From Schaalia hyovaginalis (lineage in GTDB: Bacteria; Actinomycetota; Actinomycetes; Actinomycetales; Actinomycetaceae): a stretch of 64,000 nt of DNA. Of this stretch, positions 26,949-35,500 are shown in pieces. The notes under the pieces are model-generated. The model was not told the DNA's origin. It saw only the letters and a program-made list of their open reading frames with translations, and made no database searches. The stretch is from the NCBI RefSeq assembly GCF_014208035.1, contig NZ_JACHMK010000001.1, positions 310,001-374,000 of the forward strand, in the 5' to 3' direction. Numbering within the stretch: position 1 is the stretch's first letter; each line of letters begins with the position of its first letter. The position numbers and the translations under genes were made by a program.

Positions 26949-27551
26949 ATGTCTGCTGAGCGCTCCGCTTCCACCGAGCGGTACTCCTTGTCCTTCACCG
27001 TCGGCGGCCTCTTCGAAAGGGAGGCCGAGATTCTCGCGCGCGTCTACGCGGAGCAGCCTGATTGGTCGACCGTCCGCCGAATCGCCATCGAGGAGAACCT
27101 CCTCCAGGCGAGAACTCGCTCCACGGGCATTCGGATGGTGCGAGAGACTCTCAAGCGATTAGCCGTCCTGTCGGACGAGGAACTCCGCGTTCTTCCCGGC
27201 CTCACCGCGGCAGAACGGTCGCACGTCATGTGGGTGGCGGCGTGCAGGCAGAGCGCGTTCATCGGCGAGTTCGCCGAGGAGGTTTTGAGAGAGCGCTTCC
27301 TCATGCTCGCCGGAACGCTCGACTACGAGGACTTCGATTCCTTCGTTCGACAGAAGGCGCTCTGGCATGAGGAGCTCGTCGAGCTGACGCCCCGCACCTA
27401 CGGCAAGCTCCGGCAGACCGTGTTCCGGATGATGACCGAGGCGGGGCTCTTGTCGAAGGAGGGGCTGATCCAGACGGCAATGCTGTCACCGCGCGTCGCT
27501 GCTCTGCTCCCGTCGACCGATGTGCAGTTCTTCCCGACGAAGGAGGCCTGA
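26949..27551 (+). CDS. brxA: BREX protein BrxA
   Basis: A 200-residue DUF1819-family protein of normal length, a helical NusB-like fold that can bind DNA in studied systems. ATG at 26949 is preferred because GAGG sits six bases before it; an in-frame GTG at 26922 lacks such a site. First gene of the operon; its TGA shares a base with the brxB start. Its exact role in BREX is not settled. Confidence 0.9.
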   Translation: MSAERSASTERYSLSFTVGGLFEREAEILARVYAEQPDWSTVRRIAIEENLLQARTRSTGIRMVRETLKRLAVLSDEELRVLPGLTAAERSHVMWVAACRQSAFIGEFAEEVLRERFLMLAGTLDYEDFDSFVRQKALWHEELVELTPRTYGKLRQTVFRMMTEAGLLSKEGLIQTAMLSPRVAALLPSTDVQFFPTKEA

Positions 27552-28162
27552 TGCCGAGCGAGAAGCAGTTGACCTTGCCGCAGCAGGAGGAGCACCTTTA
27601 CCGCGTGCTCTCGAGCGAGCGTTTCCTCAATATGGAGGGACTGGGAAACGAGGTCGCCCACTTCGTCTACGACTACGACCCGGCACAAGAGCTTGAGGTC
27701 GAGCAGATGGTGAGACGTCTGAAGAATCGCCTGAGAAGCGATCACGGGATCTGCGTCCTCGAGATCAACCTCTACGACCTGTGCGTTGACCTGCTGAAGG
27801 CGCGCAAGGTATGGGATCGGGTCCTCGATGTGGAACCGACGATGGACAAGAGCGACTTTCTCAAGCTGCTCCAGAACATGCTCGACCCGCAGCAGCACCT
27901 TGCTCCTGCGATCAAAGAGCGCGTAGTCGCCGAAGATCCGACGATCCTCTTCCTCACGGGAGTCGGGCAGGTGTTCCCCTTCATCCGTTCACACACGGTC
28001 CTCAACAACCTGCAGACCGCGGTTGCGGATCGCCCGCTTCTCATGTTCTTCCCCGGCCGATACGACGTATCGGCGACTCAGGGGTCGGCCCTGGTTCTCT
28101 TCGGCCGGCTCAAGGACGACTCCTTTTACCGCGCGAAGCGCATTCTTGATCAGGAGGCCTGA
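27551..28162 (+). CDS. brxB: BREX protein BrxB
   Basis: A 203-residue DUF1788-family protein with the conserved block LFLTGVGQVFPFIRSHTVLN and LMFFPGRYD. It is cytoplasmic, and in other BREX systems it is needed for methylation and defence, probably within a complex with BrxC and PglZ. Start overlaps the brxA stop by one base; brxC follows after two bases. Confidence 0.92.
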   Translation: MPSEKQLTLPQQEEHLYRVLSSERFLNMEGLGNEVAHFVYDYDPAQELEVEQMVRRLKNRLRSDHGICVLEINLYDLCVDLLKARKVWDRVLDVEPTMDKSDFLKLLQNMLDPQQHLAPAIKERVVAEDPTILFLTGVGQVFPFIRSHTVLNNLQTAVADRPLLMFFPGRYDVSATQGSALVLFGRLKDDSFYRAKRILDQEA

Positions 28163-28164
28163 CG

Positions 28165-31100
28165 ATGAGAATCAACGAGATATTCCTCAAGGACGTCGCA
28201 CGTTCCATCGAGGGCGTCGTCAAAGCCGATGACGCAGACCATCTGCGGGTCGAGGTCGAGGAGTACGTCCTGACGAACGACGCAGCCAAAGGGGTCGCGC
28301 CGCTCCTTGAGGAGTACACGAATTACACGAACGCGAACGGCGTGTGGATCTCGGGCTTCTTCGGTTCCGGCAAGTCGCACCTGTTGAAGATGCTCGCCCA
28401 CCTGCTTGGCGACGTCGAGGGCCAGGAGTTTCCCCGCGAGGAGGTCGCCGCGATCTTCCATTCGAAGGCGGACGACGCGATGCTCCAGGCGTCGCTGCGC
28501 AAAGCGGCGAGCATCCCGGCGAAGTCCCTACTGTTCAACATCGATCAGAAGGCAACCCTGATCTCGAAGGACCAGACGGACGCCCTGCTCAAGGTTTTCG
28601 TCAAGGTTTTCGACGAGAGTCGGGGCTACTACGGCAACGACGGAGCTGTCGCGCGCTTCGAGCGGGACCTTGATCGTCGCGGTCAGTACGGGGCATTCAA
28701 GGAGGCCTTTGAGCGGCATGCCGGCATCGCCTGGTCGCAGGGACGCGAGCAGACCGCCCTCGAGGGGCACAATATCGACGCCGCATTCGCCGAGGTCAAC
28801 GGGGAGGCGAATCCCGGGATCATCGGGCAGTACCAGTCCTCGTACGCCGTGTCGATCGAGGATTTCGCGGATTCCGTGAAGGAATGGATCGACGAGCAGG
28901 CCCCCGGCTACCGCCTGAATTTCTTCATCGACGAGGTCGGCCAGTTCATCGCCGACGACATCAAGCTCATGCTCAATCTTCAGACGATCGTCGAGTCTCT
29001 CAACACGAAGTGCCGGGGGCGCGCATGGGTGTTCGTCACCTCGCAGGAGGACATGGAGAAGGTCATCGGTGACCGTTCGCGGCAGCAGAGCAATGACTTT
29101 TCGAAGATCCAGGCGCGTTTCGGCGTCAAGGTGAAGCTCACGAGCCAGGACGTCGAGGAGGTCATCGCGAAGCGCCTCCTGGAGAAGAACACCGAGGGTG
29201 TGGCCGCGCTCGCGGAGGTCTACCGGGCGGAGTCAGCGAATTTCCCGACAATCTTCAACTTCGCCGACGGAGCGAAGAATTACCGGAACTACGTCGAGGA
29301 GTCGCGATTCGTCGCGACGTACCCCTTTGTCACGTATCAGATACCGATGTTCCAGGCGGCGATCGAGGGGCTCTCCGATCACAACATGTTCGAGGGGCGT
29401 AATTCCTCGGTCGGCGAGCGCTCGATGCTCGGCGTCGTTCAGCAGGTTGCCAAGCGGATCGGTGAGGAGCAGATCGGGTACCTCGCGACCTTCGATCAGA
29501 TGTTCGCGGGTATCAGCGCCTCGTTGAAGTCGGCGGCGCAAAGCGCGATCCTCCAGGCGGAGAGGCACCTGCCGGATCCGGAGTCGGAGCTGACGATCCT
29601 CGCGAATCGCTTGCTCAAAGCACTGTTCCTCGTGAAGTACGTCGACTCCTTCAAGGCGACGCCCCGCAATCTCGCCGTCCTCGTTTACGACCGCTTCGGC
29701 CTCGATCTTCCGGGCTTGGGGACGCAGGTCCAGGAGGCCCTTAACCTCCTCGAGGCTCAGTCCTACGTCCAGCGCAACGGCAATCTCTATGAGTACCTGA
29801 CGAATGAGGAACAGGAGATTGAGAAGGAGATCAAGGCTGTCGAGATCGACTCGTCCGAGGTTTCCGCCAAGCTCTTCCGCTACCTCAGTTCGGAGATCCT
29901 CCGGACGACGAAGATGCGGTATGAGAAGAACGGCCAGGACTTCTCGTTCGGCTACAAGCTCGATGACATCGTTCAGGGCAAACAACACGATCTGACCATC
30001 CACTTCATCACCCCGGAGACCGTGTACGAGGATAGGGAGATCCTCGCGCAGTCGATGGGTACCGATGAGCTGCGTGTCTTCCTCGGGCGAGACAAGCGCG
30101 TTCTTGCGGATCTTCGCCTCCTGCTCAAGACCGAGAAGTACATCAAGCAGCGGACGAATTCGGGGACTACCCCGTCGGTCCGCGCGATCCTTCAGTCGAA
30201 ACAGATGCTTGTCGTGGAGCGGGACAAGGACCTCATTGAGCGATTGCGTCAGTTGCTCGGCAGGGCTCAGCTCATCGTCAATGCGACGGAGGTTCAGTCG
30301 AACGCCCAGGATCCGGTGATGCGAGTCCGTGACGGATTTCAGGAGTTGATCAGCCGCACGTACACGAACCTCGGTCTTCTCGGCGGTCGGGTCTACTCCG
30401 AGCAGCGCGTAGCGGAGATGGTGCGCAACGAGCCCGGTCTTGTCGATCAGACGGAGCAGAGCGCGCTCGTGTCTCCTGCGGCGGAGGTCGAGTCGTGGAT
30501 CGACATGCAGTCGGGCTGTGGCGAGCAAGTGACGATCAAGAAGATCGTCGATCGCTTCGAGACGAAGCCCTACGGCTGGGATCTCGGGTCGATCGAAGTG
30601 GTTCTCGCGTGGCTCCTCGGTACGGGGAAGATCGTCCTCACCGTTGATGCGAATCCGGTGATGAGGACGGAGGCTGCGTCCGTCATCCGCAACACGGCGA
30701 AGCATCCGTGCATCCTCGTTGCGCCGCAGAAGGCCTACGATCCGCTCCGTGTCGCCGAGTTTCGGACATTCTGCGCGGACTTCTTCGACGACGGTTCGGC
30801 GCCGAGCGACGCGACCGAACTCGCTCGCTATGGCAAGGCGAGGCTTGCTGCCAAGCGCGATGAGCTCAAGGCCATTGTGGCTTCGAGTCGCTACCCCTTC
30901 GTCGCGCGCCTGTCCGATGTCATCGCCCTTCTCGACCAGGTGGCGGGACATCCGACTGAGTGGTATCTCACCGAGTTCGACGGAGCCGAAAAGCTGGCTG
31001 ATGCGAAGGAAGACCTCATCGATCCGATCAGGACTTTCGTGAACGGCGCCCAGGCGAGGATCTTCGATGACGCACAGTCATTCCTCGCTGCGAACGCCGG

Positions 31101-31647
31101 TAATCTCGCTTTCCTCCCCGCGGGCGCATCCGATCGAGTGAGGGGTCTGTTGGATGACCCCAACGCCTTCCGCGGCGCCAAGATGAACACGCTGAAGGCG
31201 GCCGTTGATGAGTTGCGCGGACAGGTTGATGATCGCGTGCGCGAGGCGCGAGAGGAAGTCGTCGCGGCGATTGAGGGCCGGCGAGAGGAGCTGCTCGCGA
31301 GCCCGGACTACGCGCGCGCCGATGATTCTGTTCGTGCGAGCGTGATCTCTGAGATCGACCAAGTGGTCGCGTCGCTCAGTCGGCAGAACGAGATCTCGAT
31401 GATCCATCAGACGCGGTCGATTTTTGAGCGTGACCGCTACACGGCGATGATCGAGAGTCTCGATGCTTCCGCTCGTGTCGATGACCCGGAGCCGGAGCCC
31501 GTGAAGAGCGTCGTCTCGATCACGACGATCAGCGTGAAGAGCGGCTCGGGGATCCTCGAGTCCGCGACCGATGTCGACGCCTATCTCGCTGCCCTGCGCA
31601 AGGCGCTCATTTCCGAACTCAATGATGGAAAGCGAATCGCACTCTGA
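28165..31647 (+). CDS. brxC: BREX P-loop ATPase BrxC
   Basis: An 1160-residue ATPase of usual BrxC length. Walker A GFFGSGKSH is at residues 64-72, and the Walker B-like strand FFIDEVGQF lies near residue 252. Long helical regions follow, including an Arg/Glu-rich segment at about 1010-1060. BrxC is thought to organise the BREX complex through ATP binding. RBS GGAGG precedes the ATG. Its stop shares a base with the pglX start. Confidence 0.95.
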   Translation: MRINEIFLKDVARSIEGVVKADDADHLRVEVEEYVLTNDAAKGVAPLLEEYTNYTNANGVWISGFFGSGKSHLLKMLAHLLGDVEGQEFPREEVAAIFHSKADDAMLQASLRKAASIPAKSLLFNIDQKATLISKDQTDALLKVFVKVFDESRGYYGNDGAVARFERDLDRRGQYGAFKEAFERHAGIAWSQGREQTALEGHNIDAAFAEVNGEANPGIIGQYQSSYAVSIEDFADSVKEWIDEQAPGYRLNFFIDEVGQFIADDIKLMLNLQTIVESLNTKCRGRAWVFVTSQEDMEKVIGDRSRQQSNDFSKIQARFGVKVKLTSQDVEEVIAKRLLEKNTEGVAALAEVYRAESANFPTIFNFADGAKNYRNYVEESRFVATYPFVTYQIPMFQAAIEGLSDHNMFEGRNSSVGERSMLGVVQQVAKRIGEEQIGYLATFDQMFAGISASLKSAAQSAILQAERHLPDPESELTILANRLLKALFLVKYVDSFKATPRNLAVLVYDRFGLDLPGLGTQVQEALNLLEAQSYVQRNGNLYEYLTNEEQEIEKEIKAVEIDSSEVSAKLFRYLSSEILRTTKMRYEKNGQDFSFGYKLDDIVQGKQHDLTIHFITPETVYEDREILAQSMGTDELRVFLGRDKRVLADLRLLLKTEKYIKQRTNSGTTPSVRAILQSKQMLVVERDKDLIERLRQLLGRAQLIVNATEVQSNAQDPVMRVRDGFQELISRTYTNLGLLGGRVYSEQRVAEMVRNEPGLVDQTEQSALVSPAAEVESWIDMQSGCGEQVTIKKIVDRFETKPYGWDLGSIEVVLAWLLGTGKIVLTVDANPVMRTEAASVIRNTAKHPCILVAPQKAYDPLRVAEFRTFCADFFDDGSAPSDATELARYGKARLAAKRDELKAIVASSRYPFVARLSDVIALLDQVAGHPTEWYLTEFDGAEKLADAKEDLIDPIRTFVNGAQARIFDDAQSFLAANAGNLAFLPAGASDRVRGLLDDPNAFRGAKMNTLKAAVDELRGQVDDRVREAREEVVAAIEGRREELLASPDYARADDSVRASVISEIDQVVASLSRQNEISMIHQTRSIFERDRYTAMIESLDASARVDDPEPEPVKSVVSITTISVKSGSGILESATDVDAYLAALRKALISELNDGKRIAL

Positions 31648-34271
31648 TGGAGACTGCACCTCTGAAGTCCTTTGCCACCTCGGCGCGCACGGAACTCCTC
31701 CGCGAGGTCGGTGCTCGCCTCACCTCTGTGCTCGCCCCGGGGTCCTCCGAGCGGGTCGAGCGTCCCTCGATCGTTGCATCCCTTGAGGACGCGATCACCG
31801 AGGCGGGAGGCGGTGAGGCCGGCCGCAAGCATGTCATTGACCGGGCCGCCTACATGTGGTTCAACCGGATTGTTGCACTGCGCTTCATGGATGCTAATGG
31901 CTATACGGGGATCGGCGTCGTCTCGCCGGCCACCGATCAGGTCGGTCAGCCGGAGGTCTTGGCGGTCGCGAAGCGGGGCCAGATCGACGGTGAGGTCGTG
32001 CGTCCTGCGGAAGCGGCGACGATTTTCGGGTTGCTTTCCGGCACCGTGCTGCCGAGCCCGGGCGGCGAGGCGCAGGCGGAGGCGTACGCTCTTCTCCTCA
32101 CGAGCTACTGCCGTTTCTGGAATCGCGCGATGCCGTCCATGTTCGAGGCTGAGGGCGACTTCTCGGAGCTCCTCATTCCGGGGAATCTCCTTGCTGAGGG
32201 GTCTGTTCTCGATCGCGCGTGCAGTGTGCTGTCCGCCGAGGTATGCGAGGACGTCGAGGTGATCGGGTGGCTCTACCAGTTCTACATCTCGGAGCGCAAA
32301 GACGAGGTCTTCGCGGGGTTCAAGAAGAACGAGAAGGCGGGCGCTGAGGAGATCCCTGCGGCGACGCAGCTCTTCACGCCGCACTGGATCGTCCGCTACC
32401 TCGCGGAGAACTCCATCGGGCGTTTGTGGATGCTCAATCATCCGAATTCGACGTTGATCGAGCGGATGGATTACTACATCGAACCGGTCGATGAGGAGAA
32501 CGATTTCCTTCGGATCGATTCGCCCGAGGAGATCACCGTCATCGATCCGGCGTGCGGCTCCGGGCATATGCTCACCTACGCTTTTGATCTGCTCTACGCG
32601 ATCTACGAGGAGGAGGGCTATGCGCCTTCCTCGATCCCCACTTTGATCCTCGAGAAGAATCTGCGGGGCACGGAGATTGATCAGCGTGCCGGTGCGCTTG
32701 CCTCCTTCGCCCTGTCGATGAAGGCCGCGTCGAAGAGGAAGCGTTTCCTCAAGGAGGCCGTTGCCCCTCGGATCCAAGTGCTCGAACCGATCGTCTTCCG
32801 TCCCGATGAGCTCGACTTCCTCGCGTCGGGAGCGGGGGATCGCGAGGCAGAAGAGGCCTTCTGGAACATGTTCGAGCATGCCGATACCTTCGGCTCGCTC
32901 ATCCAAGCGGACCCCTCCATGGTGGCAAGCGCCTCGCTGCGTCTTAGGATGCTTGATGGAGCGGGTGACATGCTCGTTGAGGAGACGCTCGACAAGGCGA
33001 AACGTGTGATCACTCAGGCGGAGTATCTCTTGCCCGGCTACTCCGTCGTCATCGCGAACCCGCCGTACATGGGTTCGAAGCAGATGAACGACCTGCTCTC
33101 TCGGTTCATGAAAGAGACCTTCCCGGAGGGGAAGTCGGATCTGTTCGCCGCATTCATCGAGCGATGCACCCGCCTCGCCGGCCCGCAGGGGCTTTCGGCG
33201 ATGATCACGATGCAGTCCTGGATGTTCCTCAGCTCTTTTGAAAAGCTACGGCGCACCATGCTGCGGAAGCAGTGGATCGTCTCCATGCTTCATCTCGGTA
33301 CCCGGGCGTTCGATTCCATCGGCGGCGAAGTTGTCTCCTCGACGGCGTTCGTCATTGAAAATGTTCAGTCTTTGGGACGGACAGCTGCTTCTGCGCGACG
33401 AGGCTCGTTCGTCCGTATTGTCGACGGCAAGTCCGAGGCCGAGAAGATCACGATGCTTGACCGCGCCCGGCATACGAGGGAAGCCGAGGACGGATTCCAC
33501 GGCGCTTCGCCCGAAGACTTCGCCGTCATCCCCGGATCCCCGATCGTCTACTGGCTGAGTGAAAAGATGCGGGCAACCTTCAGGTCTGAGCGATCACTGC
33601 GTGACATCGCGGATCCCAAACAGGGGTTGGCCACGACTGATAACAAGCGCTTCACCAGGCTATGGTGGGAGCCATCCCATCGCGCGATAGGTTTCGGCTT
33701 GTCACGTGCGAGCGCTCTCAGGTCGGGCCTCCGCTGGTTCCCCTACAACAAGGGGGGATCGTTCCGCCGCTGGTACGGGAATCACGAGCACGTTGTCAAC
33801 TGGCAATCCGACGGCTGCGAAATCAAAGCAGAGATCGCTCGGAGGTACCCCTACTTAAATGGAAATGTTGATTGGGTAGCCAAGAATCAAGACTCCTACT
33901 TTTCGCCGTCAGTTTCATGGTCAAAGATCAGTAGTGGCGCCCCGGCTTTCCGTGCATACCCACCTGGTTTCGTCTTCGATGTGGCTGGAACATCCATGTT
34001 TACCGAGAGTCGTCGAGAACGAATTGCACTGCTCGCTTTCGCCAACTCTCAGCTCGCATTTGAACAACTGTCAGCCCTTGCTCCCACTTTGAACTTCGAA
34101 GTGGGGCAGGTGGCTAGTCTGCCGCCAATAGAGGGCGTATCAAATGAAATGATCGATCGAGTGGCGACTCTCGTAACCAGTTCGCAAGAAGACTGGGATT
34201 CCTTTGAGACTTCTTGGGGATTCACTTTGAATCCGATAGTTATCGTTGCAAAGAGTGAAGCTCTTGGCTGA
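31647..34271 (+). CDS. pglX: BREX adenine methyltransferase PglX, N-terminal/catalytic part (expressed allele)
   Basis: An 874-residue N6-adenine methyltransferase part. SAM-binding motif I DPACGSG starts at residue 300 and the catalytic NPPY is at 471-474. The 65-bp inverted repeat arm begins at residue 486; everything after it is the switchable half with the target-recognition region, visibly AT-richer than the first half. PglX proteins are normally about 1200 residues; this one stops where the conserved C-terminal domain should begin, and that domain is encoded separately at 36791-37759. The last 32 bases overlap the opposing silent cassette. It marks host DNA and defines BREX specificity. 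Confidence 0.93.
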   Translation: METAPLKSFATSARTELLREVGARLTSVLAPGSSERVERPSIVASLEDAITEAGGGEAGRKHVIDRAAYMWFNRIVALRFMDANGYTGIGVVSPATDQVGQPEVLAVAKRGQIDGEVVRPAEAATIFGLLSGTVLPSPGGEAQAEAYALLLTSYCRFWNRAMPSMFEAEGDFSELLIPGNLLAEGSVLDRACSVLSAEVCEDVEVIGWLYQFYISERKDEVFAGFKKNEKAGAEEIPAATQLFTPHWIVRYLAENSIGRLWMLNHPNSTLIERMDYYIEPVDEENDFLRIDSPEEITVIDPACGSGHMLTYAFDLLYAIYEEEGYAPSSIPTLILEKNLRGTEIDQRAGALASFALSMKAASKRKRFLKEAVAPRIQVLEPIVFRPDELDFLASGAGDREAEEAFWNMFEHADTFGSLIQADPSMVASASLRLRMLDGAGDMLVEETLDKAKRVITQAEYLLPGYSVVIANPPYMGSKQMNDLLSRFMKETFPEGKSDLFAAFIERCTRLAGPQGLSAMITMQSWMFLSSFEKLRRTMLRKQWIVSMLHLGTRAFDSIGGEVVSSTAFVIENVQSLGRTAASARRGSFVRIVDGKSEAEKITMLDRARHTREAEDGFHGASPEDFAVIPGSPIVYWLSEKMRATFRSERSLRDIADPKQGLATTDNKRFTRLWWEPSHRAIGFGLSRASALRSGLRWFPYNKGGSFRRWYGNHEHVVNWQSDGCEIKAEIARRYPYLNGNVDWVAKNQDSYFSPSVSWSKISSGAPAFRAYPPGFVFDVAGTSMFTESRRERIALLAFANSQLAFEQLSALAPTLNFEVGQVASLPPIEGVSNEMIDRVATLVTSSQEDWDSFETSWGFTLNPIVIVAKSEALG
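33102..33166 (+). repeat. 65-bp inverted repeat, left arm (in pglX)
   Basis: A perfect inverted copy of 35309-35373, coding for residues 486 onward just after the NPPY motif. It contains a dyad CTTCCC-GGAG-GGGAAG at 33119-33134, a possible recombinase core. Homology weakens at once outside the arm. Confidence 0.97.
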
Positions 34272-35367
34272 TAGCTACGAGGGGATTCGATGCAAACTGC
34301 CACGAAGTCTCAAACCCATCCCAATCGTCCTGTGAATTTCTAATCAATGCGCGAACGTCGCCGATCGTGCACATTGTTATGCCGTTTGGTATTGGTATTG
34401 CTCCTAAGTAACCAGGGTGAAGGTTCAATGTAGGATTGATTGCCGACAGGATAGTGTTCGCAACATTTGAGTTGAGAAGTGCCAGATGCTCCTCGTTAGT
34501 TGTTGATTGACATACTCCTGCAGCCGCGTCAAATAACGCCCCCGCCCGAACTAGACGAAATGCCTGTTGACCCGAAGTCACCACTGTCCAAGCGATACCT
34601 TCCTTAAATATTCTGTCTAAATTCAAGTTGGTTGCTCGAACTCGGGAACCATCGCTTGTCATTGTTGTTTGAATACGTCGACCATCATCCTCCCAATCGA
34701 CAACTGACTCCAGATTTCCAGCCCAGCGACGAAATTCACCTCCTTTCGCATAGGGGAACCAGCGCCTCTTCGAGCGTTTGGCACTTTCCCTGTCGGCGTA
34801 ACCAAAACCGAAGTCGCGAAGTTCAATTTCCCACCATAGGCGAACAAAGGTTTCATTGTCCGCTGTTACTAGGCCTTTGGCAGATCTTGAACGAGTGTCT
34901 AACGGAGGAAAGTTCCAGAAGGATGCTCGAATCTTTTCACTCAGCCAGTAGACGATCGGAGATCCGGGGATGACCGCCATGTCCTTCTGTGCGACAGAGA
35001 AGAACCCATCGTCGCCCGCGCGCGCGTTGCGTTCGTTGTGCGCTGGGAAGACACGAGGCTTGTCCCCTTCGATATCGGAGAGCTCCATCCACGTGTACTT
35101 CCCTGGATGCGTCGGGTCTCCGCCAACTTCCCATACGGTTGCGGAAGTCCCGAAGGCAATGCGCATCACCATGTTATCCATGTGGAGCATCGCAACAATC
35201 GATGCGCAGCGTCGCAGCTTGTTCCGCAGCTTCTCAAATGAGGAGAGGAACATCCACGACTGCATGGTGACCTGAGCCATGAAGCCGTGCGGGCGAAGGA
35301 GAGTCAGACATCGCTCGATGAATGCGGCGAACAGATCCGACTTCCCCTCCGGGAAGGTCTCTTTCAT
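34240..35367 (-). CDS. silent alternative PglX specificity half
   Basis: A 375-residue frame, opposite to the BREX genes. Its first about 20 residues equal those encoded by the left repeat arm, and the next stretch is still PglX-like (MQSWMFLSSFEKLR in both). The target-recognition region then diverges, and the two halves share only family features such as VIPGSPIVYWLSEK and FETSW near the end. It lacks the motif I and NPPY region and has no ribosome site before its ATG, so it is a storage cassette rather than an expressed gene. It is AT-rich: 34381-34440 has 26 G+C in 60 bases. Confidence 0.88.
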   Translation of the reverse strand: MKETFPEGKSDLFAAFIERCLTLLRPHGFMAQVTMQSWMFLSSFEKLRNKLRRCASIVAMLHMDNMVMRIAFGTSATVWEVGGDPTHPGKYTWMELSDIEGDKPRVFPAHNERNARAGDDGFFSVAQKDMAVIPGSPIVYWLSEKIRASFWNFPPLDTRSRSAKGLVTADNETFVRLWWEIELRDFGFGYADRESAKRSKRRWFPYAKGGEFRRWAGNLESVVDWEDDGRRIQTTMTSDGSRVRATNLNLDRIFKEGIAWTVVTSGQQAFRLVRAGALFDAAAGVCQSTTNEEHLALLNSNVANTILSAINPTLNLHPGYLGAIPIPNGITMCTIGDVRALIRNSQDDWDGFETSWQFASNPLVAISQELHSLQR

Positions 35368-35373
35368 GAACCG
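35309..35373 (-). repeat. 65-bp inverted repeat, right arm
   Basis: Reverse complement of 33102-33166 with no mismatch. It forms the start of the silent cassette and ends 128 bases before the recombinase start. Confidence 0.97.
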
Positions 35374-35448
35374 TGACTCGTTTACGGAGATTGGTGCTCA
35401 GTCCATTGGAGGCTTCAGTGGCATGGATGCACCAGTCATCGCGCAGAT

Positions 35449-35469
35449 GGCTACCCCACTGGCTACCCC
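35449..35469. repeat. double GGCTACCC site upstream of the recombinase gene
   Basis: Two GGCTACCCC units spaced by CAC-type filler with a 12-base period. A near-identical pair (19 of 21 bases) lies at 36730-36750 after the gene. Such paired direct repeats resemble arm-type binding sites of phage-like tyrosine recombinases. Confidence 0.6.
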
Positions 35470-35500
35470 CTGCAACTCGTCAATTCAGAAGATGATGAGC

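Larger units (their letters stand above)
33102..35373. mobile_element. invertible segment switching the PglX specificity half
   Basis: The segment is bounded by the 65-bp inverted repeat and carries the 3' half of the expressed pglX on the plus strand and an alternative 3' half on the minus strand, tail to tail. Both halves are in phase with the repeat, so inversion would join the fixed 5' part (codons 1-485) to the other half, giving an 862-residue protein instead of 874. The tyrosine recombinase gene lies directly outside the right arm. Confidence 0.88.
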
